Assembly (NCBI RefSeq): GCF_020740795.1
Contig: NC_067312.1
Coordinates: 71,382,905-71,446,904 of the forward strand
DNA from: Apus apus
Taxonomy: Eukaryota > Chordata > Aves > Apodiformes > Apodidae
Direction: 5' to 3'
Length of the DNA stretch: 64,000 nucleotides
Numbering within the stretch: the stretch's first letter is position 1; the number at the start of each line of letters is the position of its first letter. Below are positions 33,430-46,814 of the stretch, one piece after another. Under the pieces are notes generated by a model that made no database searches, was not told the origin of the DNA, and worked only from the letters and a program-made list of their open reading frames with translations. The position numbers and the translations under genes are program-made.

Positions 33430-33617
33430 TGTCTGAAGCTGAAATTTCTAGGGAGGCTGCTGACATGGAAATGAATAGAGAGAAGTATGTTGAAGAACTG
33501 AAGAAAGCGTTGATAGCAGGAGAAGAATCAGCTGGCAAATACAACTTTGCTATTTCGAAAGATGAAGAAAATATGGAGTGTCACTTCTCCTATGAAAGAA
33601 ATCTGAAAGATGGCTCT
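33430..33617 (+). CDS. XRCC4: XRCC4, second coding exon (exon 3)
   Basis: The exon completes codon 47 (Val) and encodes residues 48-109. It ends at GGCTCT|GTAAGT in phase 0, a consensus donor. It covers the second half of the head domain. The helix-turn-helix-like segment keeps the run SEAEISREAADMEM (48-61), with Met61, Lys65 and Glu69, which in human form part of the XLF-binding surface, followed by YVEELKKAL (66-74). Human Lys99, also used for XLF, is Arg103 here. Compared with human XRCC4 from memory, four extra residues lie between SKDE and FSYERNLKD, and the penultimate residue is Gly108 where human has Val. The next exon should begin with the equivalent of Phe106 but was not found in the following 30 kb. 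Confidence 0.97.
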
Positions 33618-33887
33618 GTAAGTATAGTTAAATGTTTAAATTTGACTGTTCAGCTATGAGAATGACCTTCTTGGTACATGTCTGTATTTTATTGGGTTTT
33701 TTAAAATCAAACAGGTCTGTGATACATGTTTCAGATTGAATGAATATTGTCAACTCAGCCATGGGCCAAACTATGAACAAATTTGTGGTTTCCTGTCAAA
33801 ACCTGGTATCAGTAGAACTATTTATGTATTACTTTCTTAAATGCTACTGAATAGTACTTCTCCAAATTTTGGATTAGTGTAGTTATA
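33618..33887 (+). other. XRCC4: start of XRCC4 intron 3
   Basis: The donor GTAAGT at 33618-33623 opens a long intron. No feature lies between it and the CR1 fragment at 33.9 kb. Confidence 0.85.
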
Positions 33888-34157
33888 GAATGAGGGGTAA
33901 TAGTTTTAAACTGAAACAAGATATATTTACATTCATTATTGGGAAGAAACTATTTCTTGTGAGGGTGGTGAGACACTTGCCCAGGTTGCCCAGGGAAGCT
34001 GTGGATGCCCCATCCCCTGAGGTGTTCAAGGCCAGGTTGGATGGGGCTTGGAGCAACCTGGTCTAGTGGAAGGTGTCCCTGCTCATGCAGGGGATTTGGA
34101 ACTAGGTGATTTTTAAGGTCCCTTCAAACCCGAACCATTCCATGATTTTATGATTTA
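33888..34157 (+). mobile_element. CR1 LINE fragment, 3' untranslated end
   Basis: About 270 bp match the CR1 3' end in sense orientation: GTGAGGGTGGTGAGACACTT, GGTTGCCCAGGGAAGCTGTG, TTCAAGGCCAGGTTGGATGG, and AACCATTCCATGATTTTATG, which contains the short terminal repeat typical of CR1. It is one of the better-preserved 3' ends in the window. It is 5'-truncated and encodes no protein. Confidence 0.92.
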
Positions 34158-37100
34158 TGTTTTGTTTATATTACGCAGATTTGCCTCCACCTTGGAGTTG
34201 CAGTTTACTGTTAAGCTGTTACATTCCATAATCTGTAACTTTGTTTTCAATTCCTAACTTGGGAGGCTCCAACTTTCCTTTTTGAAATTTCTGCTTTACA
34301 TGTTTCTTCTTTCTTCTTTCTCTCTACTCACCTAAATAAGGAAAAATATTAAAATTTAAGAAAGATGATTTTCAAATGCTAAAACAGACTTTTGAAATTA
34401 GCCCTTTTATTAATTTAAATATTTTTGGAATCTAACATTAAAATTGTTTCTTGCTTGGAAATGCATTCAATTATAACTGGGAATGTGGTTCTCTGTTGGT
34501 TTCTTGGCTGCAAAGAAGAAGACACACTTAAAGCAAGAAAGAAACCAGTATACTCTATCTGTAAACACTTTTGGCTATGTCAGATTGGGGTTTGGTGTTA
34601 AAGCTTTTCTAGGGAAAAGCTAACAAGGTAATCATCCTTGCTTGTACTTTTTAATAATTTTTTTTTCTTTCCCTCTAAAAATTAATGCTCTGTCTTTCCC
34701 AAGGTTTGTCACAACTTCAAGTGTGCTAAGATAGCAGTTGGACAGACTGACCACTCAGTTACATTAGTGAAATGATTTGGTTTTAAAAAGCATTTATTTA
34801 AAATTGCTCTGATTCCGTTCAGGGCACAGTTCTGCAATGAGTTTCACTGGTTTCACTGGCATTATTGTGGGGAAGAAAGTTGTGGGGAGAGAATGGAGAT
34901 GAGATTGCAGATAGGGAAGAGTAGGAATGTCTTTGTCCACAATTTTTAATTTGTTTTTCCTGGGGAAAAAATCTAGCAGAGTTGTGTCCGGATGCAAAAT
35001 GTTCAGGGATTGTCCTGCCCTCCTTTGTTTTAAAGAATTTCTACTTCAGACCTTAATTTTGTTGGTTTTGGCAAGTATCATCTTTTAAGAAACTAGCAGA
35101 GGTGTCTGACTTATAGTGACAAACCAAACTAAAAGAAGCAGACTGCCTTCTCTGGGATCTGTCAGTTGGAAGTGAAAGGTGGAAGTACTTTTTTCCTCTA
35201 AATTGGAAATAGGCAAAGAATGTAGTATAGGGATTGATCTCAAACTTGACTGTGTGTATAGTTCATGTATGTGTGTCACATTAGATGAGGAAAAATTCAC
35301 TTTAAAGAAGGGAGGGGCATTTATATTACTTATTCAGTGGCAACTCACTTAGATACTTGCGGTCAGTTTTGACTTCATTTTGGTAAGCAGAGAAAGAGAG
35401 ATTCAGTGAAATGAAGTTCTACTTTTTAAGAGGACCTCATTATAGACCTTTTTCCTTGTACAATATAGGAGAGTTCAACACAATTTGGCTGAGGTGCCAA
35501 AAGCTGTGTGGTGTAGGTCTTCCACTCTGCATTATCGATATTTCTGTGTATTTACCCAAGGCCTTATGGGCTTTATACCCCCTTCTTGACGCTTCTTGTG
35601 AGCACACAGTGCTGAGTGCTGTTCACAAAGGGTCTAGGTCAAAAGTACTGTATTACAGGAGGATTACAAGGTTAGGACTGACTGTTACTCAGAAAATAAA
35701 ATCCTGTTTTTTTTGTCTGTGTCACACATAGTGTGTTGTAAATACCAGACAGATGAAATACATTTTTTTTATTAAGCGAAAATATCTTCATATAAGGGTC
35801 CACCTAATACAGATTTCCATCAGTTAAGGCTTATGGGAAATTTAATTAATATGAAAACGTCTTTATGTCAATATGGGAAAATAATAATCTGGCCAAAGAA
35901 AGTGAAGATACAAAGTGTCCTAGTTGCTATGCTTACTTTTAGCTTTGTCTGTCAAAAGACTGTTTTTAATAGAGATCTAATTTTTGGGGTGAAAACACAC
36001 CTTTTTTCCTCCTGTACTAAACTAATGCCTACAAATATAGTTGCCAAAACCTGTATCAGAATTTCAGATAGATTTCATATGTATAATAAAATACATTTCT
36101 TACATTTTGCAAATTATTTGTGAAAGTGTTTATGGCATGTAGCTTTCACCATCAAATTAGGAAATTTATTTTCCTGGGCTCTGTACATTCAAAGGACTGA
36201 GATTCAGCTAAATGTATATTTGCTGCAGGGGAAAGCTAGAGAAAGGACTCTACAACTTAAACACAACTAAAATTCAGTGTTATCTCTTTTATCGGTACTT
36301 ATTTTTCTTACTAGGTTATTTGTCTTTATGTCTTTTATTTAATTGTTAGTAATATTTTGTCTTTTTCTTTTCATGTGTCAGCAACTGTGTATGTACACAA
36401 ATTAAAATCTTAGCAGTCTTGTGAAGAAAGTTGTGGGGCTGGGATGAGGGTGGAAAGACCATAGGCTGGGATGACACTTGTGAGCCAGAGCCCTATATTG
36501 AGGACCATGGAGACCTGCAACAATTTAAGGGAGTCTAAGAAGGCAGACTGCATCCAGATGTCAAATCCCTTTGACAGTTTTTTGTATAGCTTTTGGCATC
36601 AGCATAAGTAATGATCAGGGGAGTAATTTACAGCAAAAGTGTAAGAATCATTCATAAGGTTACAATTTACAATATAATTCACCTCTTGCTTAGTGGACGA
36701 ACAGGTAGGTTCTTTCCGTGAACTGACATCTGCCACTCAAGTTAAGTGCTTAAAAGCAAATGCTTGCAACTACTCCAACACTATACTGGTTGGTTGAAAC
36801 CAAATGTATTTTTCCAAATGCCTTAAAAAGTGTTCAGAGTGATTAATGTATAATAATGATATATATATTCATAAGATTCATGTTGTGAATGAATCTACTT
36901 AGATGCTGTTGCTTTCATTGAATCAATGAAAAAATTCCCCAAGTCACAAATAATTAATACCTGCTTAGAGAAGTTGTCTTCTTAAAATGTTTATTTGGCA
37001 GTGTCATAGTTGCATGTAACTTTTTAAAGCATCAGAATAAGAATCATAATCTAATTTGAGGCAAGTCTGTAAGTATGGTCGCACTTTTTTATTTAACATT

Positions 37101-39435
37101 TTGAAATCCTGATCAAAAAAAGATTAAATGCTGTCTGAGTTTTATAAATACTTGTTCTAACTATATGTCAGCTTGAGTTAGATGAGCCTAAAAACATATG
37201 CCTTTAAAAATTCTGATGTGTTTTGTGATTTATCTTCCTAATGACAGGTGGCTTTGCTGCAGGGCGTTCAGCACTCTGCCCTTAGGAACTGGTTTTAGGG
37301 TGGTGAGGGCAAAGTAGACTGTTAAGAGTCACATTAAAATAACAATGGGTTTGGTATACAGTGGGACTTGTGTGTCAAGCCAGCTGCAGTGCGAAATGGG
37401 CCACACACACAGAGATCTCAGTAAGGGGCCATTGAGGCTGGGCCAGCTAAACTGCTGCCACCTAAACAAACACCATCACAGAGTCAGTGATTTAATGCTT
37501 GATCTAAGTAGGTGACCACTTGGAAGTAAATCTTTCCAAGTACTTTAGCGAGTCACTCCATATACAATAAATAATGGAAATCCGGCAAGATTTTTTTTCG
37601 TACTGGCAATTAAGTTGATTAAATAGCCTTTGATAAACAATTATTTGAGTGCAAGCAGTCTTCCTTTTTACAGTAATGTGACAGGCTCTGGTTATCTTCT
37701 TCCCTTTTGTGTAAATTTGTAAATAGGGAGGATATGAGCCTCAGAAATTCTACCTTAGATACAGTATTGTTGCTAATTAGGCTGATGGAAGAGTTGCTGT
37801 TATTTGTCTCTTCCGCTTCCTGTGCCTGCTTTTCCATGGTCTGTTCTGTCAGTTCATTATGAGTTTACAACAGGTTACAAATAGTTGGAGAAATCCGTGC
37901 TAACCAAAACTTTTCACAGCATGCTGAATGACTGAAGAAGATTGTTAGAGCTTTTTATGCTGTCCAAACTGTCTTGGTTCAAGGTTTAAATAGTTACTTT
38001 GCTCCAAACCGCTGAGGTTATTTTGTTTGGATAACAAAGGTCACTAAGAGTTCAAATTGTTTCCCAGGCAATACAACTAACTGCTCAACTGGAAAGATGA
38101 AATGATTAATTTTTAGGTCAATGTAAAAGCGATTACTCTTCTGTATCATTTATGTCTGTGTACTTCAGGATTTAAGAGTGTACACTTGAATGAGTTTATC
38201 GGAAGCCAGGTTTAGAAATTGCTTACTAATGTGCCTTATATAATAAAAGCCTTAAGTATTATCTTTTGCATGATCTCAGACTTCCAAGTGCTACATGATT
38301 TTCCCCATCTCACCTGATGTGTGAGGTCTTCAGGTCTTGTAGGTACATTTTTAAATGCAGTTCATCACTTCTTAAGAAAAGCTCTTTTTTTTTTTTTTTT
38401 AAATAATTTTCCCACCATGTACTAATATGTGTCAATATTTGTGGATAATGTCAAAATTTCTGGATAATTAGGTTAATGCTATTTTCTTTGTTTAGCTCTT
38501 TGATTGTAATAAGCTATTTGATTGTTGCTTCAAGTAGCAGTGGTTTGGAGAACTGCTGGGGTGAAGTACATTTTAAAATGCTGTTAGTATATTAGTACTG
38601 TTGAAAAAGGAAGAATCAAACACTGCAATGCGTAGTTCTCCAGTTCCCCTCTACCTGTTTGGATCTGTGGATTGCACTGTAACTATACAGTAGAACAAAA
38701 ATAGTAGTTTAACTGTTTTAAGGCCTATTTTAAATGGCACTTTAAAGGGCATTTTCATGTTTCGTAAGTACGACGACAGTCTAAATATATTAAAAATAGC
38801 CGTAAAATATTCTTAAAATAGCAAAATAATACATACTGCTTTGATTTATAGGAGAAAAATAAACAGTTGTCCTTTCTCCCTCCTGATGTTATTGTATTGT
38901 CTCCTCTCTATTCCTCTCAATTCCTTCAGATTTTCCGTTTTTGGCATACCTGCTGTGCATTTCAGCACATTTGTGTAGACATCAAGGCTTACTTTTACTT
39001 GTACAGCTGAGTGCAAATGCTTTCATTTTATGAGGAAAATCTTTAAATCGTCACATACTGACGAGTCCTAGTTTCCCAAGAAAACTATAGAGGACAGTGG
39101 ATCCTCTGGAAAAGAGATTACTGTGTGTGGGTTTTAAAATTTCACCACAAGACTGTAGTCCCATATTCGCTCTAAGAATGAGTGACAGTTAGAGCCTGAA
39201 GAGCAGCAAGAAGCTCCCCTGTGTTTCTCGTCAGAAATGCTTTTAGAGCTCAGAGGAAGCATTCATATTTCTACCTGGAAAGGCACAGGAAAACCCTCAG
39301 GTTCATGATGATAATGTTTTGTTAAATTTTACATTCACTAAGATACGGAATTGATGTGTTTTACCCCTCAAAGCTTTGAGTGAATGCTTCCAGTTCATTT
39401 CAAGACACACACTAGTTCTGCAGTTACAACTTAAG

Positions 39436-39462
39436 AAAAAAAAAAAAAAAGAAAAAAAAAAA
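39436..39462. repeat. poly-A tract
   Basis: Two A-runs (15 and 11 bases) are separated by one G. No processed gene copy was recognised upstream, so it is treated as a homopolymer tract and not a retrocopy tail. Confidence 0.9.
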
Positions 39463-40749
39463 GAGATGTCCAGGATTTTTAAGTAGCAAGCAAATACATA
39501 AATATCTTTGTGTAATGTGATGCAGAAATAATGTAACTGTGGTACTTGGAGTAGGGAAGGTGTTATGCTTTCTGTTATTTTCTTCCCTTAAGTTGCAGTG
39601 ATGTGAAATACATGTATTTTTACTTGTTTTCTCAGTGCATGATTAATACCTGTAAGTTATTAGTTTGACACAAATATGTATGCCAGTGCTAATTTGTGGT
39701 AACAGAACATTGTTAATGCTTTTAGGAGCTACAGTGCTATCAAGAATTGGAATTTGGAAACAGTCATGGTTTTTTACTGCTCATTCAGTCTGGATTAATG
39801 CAAAATTTCATTATTCTAAATCTATTAACCCGACTTAAATAGTCAGGGGGCAGGGCAGGTAAGGAGTGGAAAAAACCCTCCAACACTGAGATACCAGTAG
39901 GAAAAGAAAAATTACACACTGCCCTCATTCTCTCAATAAATCAACAGCACCCTCCAATTCAGGAATGGCTGATGTGGTCTTTATTAGCAAATAGTATCCA
40001 TCACATTGAAATCAGATGTGTAAAACTCTTCAGATTTAGTCTTATACATACTATCTGGGACTTCAGCTTTGGTGAGAGAAGGTCTTCTGGTTTGCAAAGC
40101 CATGCTTTTTAGTAGTAGTTTCCATCAACAGACAGAAATACTTCATTGTAGCTTTTTCTTGCATCTCTCTATTACTGTATTTTCTTAATAAAAGTTCTCA
40201 ATTATTTGCATCATCAGTTAGAAGCTATATTGTAGTTTGCGTGTGTATATATACATACAAACTGGTAAGTGTAGGCTGTCGTGCCCATAGTCTAATCCTA
40301 TTCTAAGTAGTTTTTATACTTACTAGAAAATAGTGCATGAAAAATGGTCTTCATTGTTGGACATCACTTAATGTATTTGCTGTTTAGCTTGGGATAAAAT
40401 TCTAACTAAAATGACTTAATGTAGAACTTGAATTACCATCCTAGTCAAATTTTCAGCTGCTTGTTACATTTTATACTCGATCTCTGTGCACTTAGTTGAT
40501 TGCTATACAATTCACAAAGCAACAGGAGATAGAGTTTCATGACTCCATATTGAAAATACTTCTTTCCAGTTGCATTTTGTAACTGTTCAGTTTTAACTAG
40601 AAAGAGAATTCGTTATGCTATGTGTAGCTGGTCCATCCCAGAAACGTTATATGGATGGATTTTACTATTTATTTGCAATGAACCTGACCAGACTCCCTCT
40701 GTCTAGCCTGAATCTATAATCTTCTCTGAACCGAATGACTCTCAGGAAT

Positions 40750-40767
40750 AAAAAAAAAAAAAAAAAA
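40750..40767. repeat. poly-A tract
   Basis: A perfect run of 17-18 A follows GGAAT. The sequence upstream resembles no known transcript to my eye. Confidence 0.9.
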
Positions 40768-41840
40768 TTATGCACTATCTGATGTAGCTTTTAGAGACTT
40801 GCTAACTTGATATATTGATTGGCAGTCACACTGCAAGTAAATGTTCTAGTCTAGATGGCAATTCTAAGCCTGTGGTAATGTGATGAACTTGAAAATCTGA
40901 AGATACATAGTGGGAGAAAAATTGTGAACTTGTCTAGCCTTTACAAGTACAGTTTTATTCTAAATTTAAAATACTGCTTACGCTAAACAAAAACTATGTT
41001 AAACAATCACATATAATGAGAATTTGTCTTTTTTAAAATAATGCGGAGGCAGCTGATAATTATTCATAAGGTGTTGGTTTTTTCCCCCTAACAATTGACA
41101 ATAAAAGCATTTACTATTTTTTTTTATTTCCCTGAGCTCACAAAGATGATAAAAAACTTACTTAGATCATCTTATTTTCTAAATCAGCCATTCGTACTTC
41201 AGTCTGTTGGTTTTGTCAATGTTACTGATGTTGCTTACTGACATTTATTAATATAGTTTTAATCTCATTAAGCAATTCGGAGATGTTGTCTAGGATATAG
41301 GTCTAAACAAGAATGGCAATACTAGTGAATAGCACTGGAAGGATGTTCAAAGGGTTATTTCAAATATATGCAAGTGTAATTATGATAAAAAGTTGTCCTA
41401 TGTCAATGGAAATTATTGAACCCACTGAGATGGCAGCTTGTTTCATGTTGTCTGTTAAACAATGAAGGTTTCTCTAAAGTCAATCATCATGCATATCCAT
41501 TGCTCTCCAAACATTCCACTTTCCCCAAACTGAAGGGGTCTGAGTGAGTAATACTGTGTGTCAGTAAGGACAGTTGTCTGCAAGCTGACAGTAGTTTGCT
41601 AGCAGGCACTCCTGAGATTTGGTATATAGTAAAGCAGCTGTCTGTCTTATTCCCAGTATGACAGGATGACTGTCTGCTCTGTGGTTCCCCTCCACTGAGA
41701 CTGTGAGTGCACTGGAACAAAATCCATGCCTGAAGGTAGAAAAGTAAGAAGCATCTTTCTCTGATCTCTCCCTTTCCTACATCTCCTAGTGTGGACATGG
41801 CCAGAAAACAACTGTTGTATTTCAAAACATGGCTCTCAAC

Positions 41841-41887
41841 AATAAAAAAGAAAAAAAAAACAAACAACAAACAAGAAAAAAAAAAAA
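41841..41887. repeat. A-rich low-complexity tract
   Basis: A-rich segment with scattered C and G (AAAAAACAAACAACAAACAAG). It could be a decayed poly-A tail, but no source gene is visible beside it. Confidence 0.85.
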
Positions 41888-44800
41888 GTACTTGGAGATA
41901 TTTCTGGATTTTTCAGGATTACTTATGAAGAAAATTTGTATAACATTGAAATCTGTCCGTGTTTGTGATCTCAGTTTTTTATTTTTGAAAAGCTGCATTA
42001 GTTACGTTAGTTACATTACTAGCTGCACTAGTTGATACACAACAAACCAATTACATTTCTGAGAGACCCGGCTGATGGTTTCGTTAGCTGTGATGGATGG
42101 CAAAAACATGTTTCCATTGTGAATGAATGTGAATTCTCTCTTGTTCAAGAGATTAGAGCAGTAATTAGCCTGCTAATATGCTTCTGTGTTGGCTTGAAAA
42201 ATATGTGAACTACATAACAAAGATGTTTAGCTTCCAAGAGTCCTTACAGGCTATGAGTGAATTATGCAAGGTGTTTGGGAAAATTTAATTTAATTTAATA
42301 ATGCCGTTACTTTGACACTGGTACCAGAAGTATCTGTATCTTGGGAGAGGATGAGTAAAAGAAGGAAACCAACCATAGCTGTTCCACACTCTGCTCCAAA
42401 ATTGCTTTGTTAGTTTGTTTCTTTGCTCTTTCTCTGCAATCATACAACATGTCTTGTACTAGATTTAGTAATTTTCATGGAGGCTAACAGTTTTATCCTA
42501 AGCTGTATCACTATATATTTTGTTTTTAGAAAATCAGTGTTCATTAACATCAAACAATACAAAAAGGTCCCTATAACTGGACAGTGCTCTAATAACTTAA
42601 TGATTGAGGGCATCAAACGTTGCAAATTATTCATGGTAAAGACATTCTTAATTTGTGATAAAAATAATTCTTCCAGATTGTGTGTAGGAGGGATGCGTAG
42701 GCATCTCTATTAACTCTTAGGCATGCTCTACCTTGGTTTTTTGAATGTCTGTTCAGGTTCAAGGGGCATTAGGAATGGAAGAGCACACTGATCTTGAGGG
42801 CGGGAACAGTGAGGTGAACACTTGGGCTCAAACCTGTTGAGGTTTCACAAGACCCTTGTACAAGTCACTCTGGAAATTCTAATGAAGGCCTAAGTCTATA
42901 CATTGGAAATGCATTTGATTTACCATGGTAATTTAATTTTCTTTTTTGTCTGTGGTCCCTGAGAATTTTTTTTAACTTCTTTTTCTGAAGTGTCCATTTA
43001 CTTTGTGGCTAGAATGCTAGGAAGATGTAAAGTTACATAGTATTTACCACAGGGTACAATTGAGGCCATCCACTGTAACTAAGTATCTTGAGTCGTGGGA
43101 AATAATGAGGGTAGATGCTACTTTTATTTTCATGCCATTATAGTCTTTGGTGGGAGTGGTGGATCTCTTTAGGTTTTATGATATAAACATAAGAAGTGAG
43201 CCCTACCTCACCTGAAAACCTGAATGTGAGAGAAAAAGTGAGCAACTCACATCCTTGATGTCTGAGCTTCTTATGAGGTAAATAAACCTACTTCTCTGGT
43301 GAAAGAAAAAAAATGCAACTAAGCTGTGAAGGTGCCTGGAGTGATTAGAGCTGAAGGGGTTAACTGGTTCACAGACCTTAATAGCAAACATGATGCTGAC
43401 ACCTGTGTTAACCTAGAGAATAAATGGCAGCACCACTGTTCTTAAACCATTCTGAGCTTGCGCAGACACTGAGATTCAGGAGATGGGCTGAGGCATGTAC
43501 AAAGTGTTGGAATAGAAATAGGACTGAGAGTCATCAACTTAGAAAGGTGAAGTGAATTTGAGTGTATATGGCATCATCAAGACTTAACATACAGGAAAAT
43601 GAAGCAACCAGGAAGCAAGTAAAGCTGTCCTTATGAGTCAGCAGTTCAAAATAAATTCTTGATCAGAAATGGTGAGGAAAAAAAAAAGCTTAACTTATTT
43701 TTGTTTTAAATTCTGTTGGACAAACTGATACCTAAAACTGACAATATAACTTTTTCTTTTTTAATTTTTTTTTTTTTCTAAATCTTTATTACCAAGAGTT
43801 TGTAAGACTTGAATTGGGAGAGTACTGTATTCCAAGTTTACCAATCCTAATCTAGTTGTGGTTTAGCTCGTTTGTCAGACAGACCTTCTATAACATGGGT
43901 GCTGTGGTTTCTTTGTGGTATGCTGCCAGAGTTGCACATGTTCATCAAATGTTGTTTAGTCGTTGCAGCATATTTATACCAGCTGGAAATGCATGTGCTT
44001 CCCTTCCTGAACAATGGTCTTTAATCAAGACCACTATTATGGAAGGCTGGAAAGAGTAGTATACATGATTAGTAGGATGCCAAAATCAGAATTACACACA
44101 CATTTTTCCTAACCCTGTCATGTTGCTCTCAAGGTAACAAGTTTGCAGAGGGTACATAATCTCTGGAATCAGTACTTTTATCCATGATTTCTCTTATTTC
44201 TGTATATATTATTCAGACTCAACTTAAAGAACTTCAAGGTAATAAAATCAAGAGTCATCTTTGAAAATTCTGAGCCTTTAGGAATTGCATACTATCTTTA
44301 ATTTGCTGGGAAATTCTATTTTTCCAGGTCTGTCTAAACAGAAATATCCACAAAACCATTTCACACCTGTTGTGCTTCTTTCTTCATATTACAAAAAACA
44401 TGAGCTTTTTGTTCCATGCTTTTTTTGGGAACAATTTCTTGCTTGTGCTAAAGCTCCACTAACTTTTTTTTGCAGTTGGTACTAAACTAACATGTAGAGA
44501 ATGCAAATATGTTTAAGTTGGTGTTAATTTCCTTGGTACTTGATTAATTCACAGGAACTGAAGTGTGCCTGGTAGCACTCTGAAAATGTGTACATTCACA
44601 GATGATAATCAAGAATCAGGTATATACTTTCAGTCACAGGTGTAAAACTGATCTGAAGTCTTTTGCTTTTATGAAGGCTGTGTTTCTGTTAATTTGTAGT
44701 AATTTTTTATGCCAGATATTGACAAGTTGATCTTTTGTTGTGGGTTTGTTTGTGGGCTGTTTGGTTTTGGTTTTTTTCCCTGTTAAAGTCAATAACTGGA

Positions 44801-46792
44801 ACAGGAGAAAATGTCTTTTCTCACGTTTTCTTGTAGTGCTGTAGCTCTTGATAAAGCTGCACTCCTTAATCCCAGTATTCCTGGAGTTCATTGAGAGAAC
44901 TGCCCTGGATCTTTCTCCCTTCTTAAAACCAATTTTTTAGAAGCTGATTTTTGTTTTTGTTTTGTTTTTCTCTAGTTACAATTTTAAGGCTGATCAAAAT
45001 CTAACTGTCTAACCATGAATCAATCCAGACACACATTCAGGGATTGTCAGTGGCAGGTCTGTCTTCCTGTCAGGGACCCTGTGGACCTTCATAGACAGGC
45101 TTACAAATTCATTATATCACAATGTTTGAGTGAGTGGAGGTTCTCAGTGTGATTGCATAGCTAATTTGGAGGTTGACAATAGATACTTGTGATATAAGCT
45201 TCCTGTTAATTTTACCACAGCTGACATACTGGTTTTCGATTTATCTCAAAACTTCATGGCTGTGTGGGTACAGTCAAATTTTTATCAGTTATCTGTCAGT
45301 TTGGCATTTTAGTGGATTACTTCTTAATTGTCCATCGCTTTCACATAAAGAAAGACTTGTATTTTGTGGTGTATGAGGGACTTGATTTGGTAGCTTGTGC
45401 ATGTAAAGCACCACTGGGTGGTGTTTTTTTTTTCCCTTGGAGTGGTTTCTAAACTGTGACACAAAAGAGCTTACCTCACAAGTTCAAGCATAGGACTTGA
45501 TGTGTAACTGCTATGGAGTTGGAGTAGTACTTAAAATGTAACTCTTTGTTAAAAAAAAAATAAAAGAGAAAGAAAAGAAATTGCAACAAATTACAAAGTG
45601 GATTCTACAATATGCAAGCATTTTCCTTTCATCTACAACTTTAAACTTAATCTGGACCATAACTTTAGAAAGAATATATTTCCATGTGGTCAATAATTTG
45701 TTAATATTTGTTAAAAATATAATGTGGGATTCTTCAGAGCTAAGGCATAACACTGTTAATGCTTCAACAGTTTGGTGGGTGACATAAAACCTCTGTGTAT
45801 TTTTTTTTTTTTATATATACACCAGATTAAATTGAGCTCTCTGTAGACTTAATTGAGGATGACAGCAATATACATTGATTTTTGAGAAGGAAATATATAT
45901 TTTTCTCTAAGGTTAGGGTAACAGTTTCAGAAAAATTATATACAATTCTGAAATTATTTTTTAAATGTTGAGAAACATTGAGGAAAACAGTTTTACTGAA
46001 TGCATAAGTAGTACTGATGCAATTAAGGCTCTGAGTGTAAGTTTTCTGCTTGATTGATTTAAATGAATCCTTATCCTTTATTACTGCTGTAAACTATAAC
46101 ACTTAGTTCATATCACTGTGAAATGGAATAAACTTTATTCTTATTTAATATGAACAATTTATGAGTCATTGGAGTAATTTTGGCTTACTTGCACGTTGGT
46201 CTTTTGTATCTATTAAGATTGCTTGTCTAAATTTTGGAAAGTTTCAACACATTGTGGATATAAGGTAAAGGGTATAGAAGTGTTTTTTGTTTCTCATGGT
46301 GGGACTCTAATGGATGTTGTGTAACTATTGTTTTCAAAGTACTGTGCAACACAAGATGGAGACACATTCTTGTACTTATTACTAAAGCTTTGGGTAGTGC
46401 TCAAAAACACTTATAGTTGACAAGTAACGTAAATCAAGCTATAGACATTTGCTACTTTAGAAACTAATCCTGTTTCTTACATTAGCACAGCTTGGATTAT
46501 GTGATGGTTTTACTAGTTGAATAGGTTTGGTGTTTCTGCAGAAGCTCCACTGAAAGCTTGCACAAGATGTAATTAGTTTTGAAAAGCTATATTTAACCTC
46601 TTAAGCAACTTATATGGCCTTTTTATTTTAAGGAGTATCCTTTTAGAAATGAACATAATATTTTTTTAATGAAACAGGACAGTGAGAGGTGTTACTTTGA
46701 TAAGGCCCCAGTAAATCTTAATCAATAAAGAGATATTAAACATAGCTAAGGCATAAATGTAATCTTCAAAAATATTGGGTAGATGCTTCACA

Positions 46793-46814
46793 TTTATTTA
46801 TTTATCTATCTATT
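46793..46814. repeat. TTTA/TCTA tetranucleotide microsatellite
   Basis: Three TTTA units are followed by TCTA units. It is a short compound tetranucleotide repeat. Confidence 0.8.

Noticed and set aside
41829..42035. Possible processed pseudogene marked by A-rich tract
   Set aside because: No recognisable coding sequence precedes the tract and no target-site duplication was seen, so it is only low-complexity DNA.
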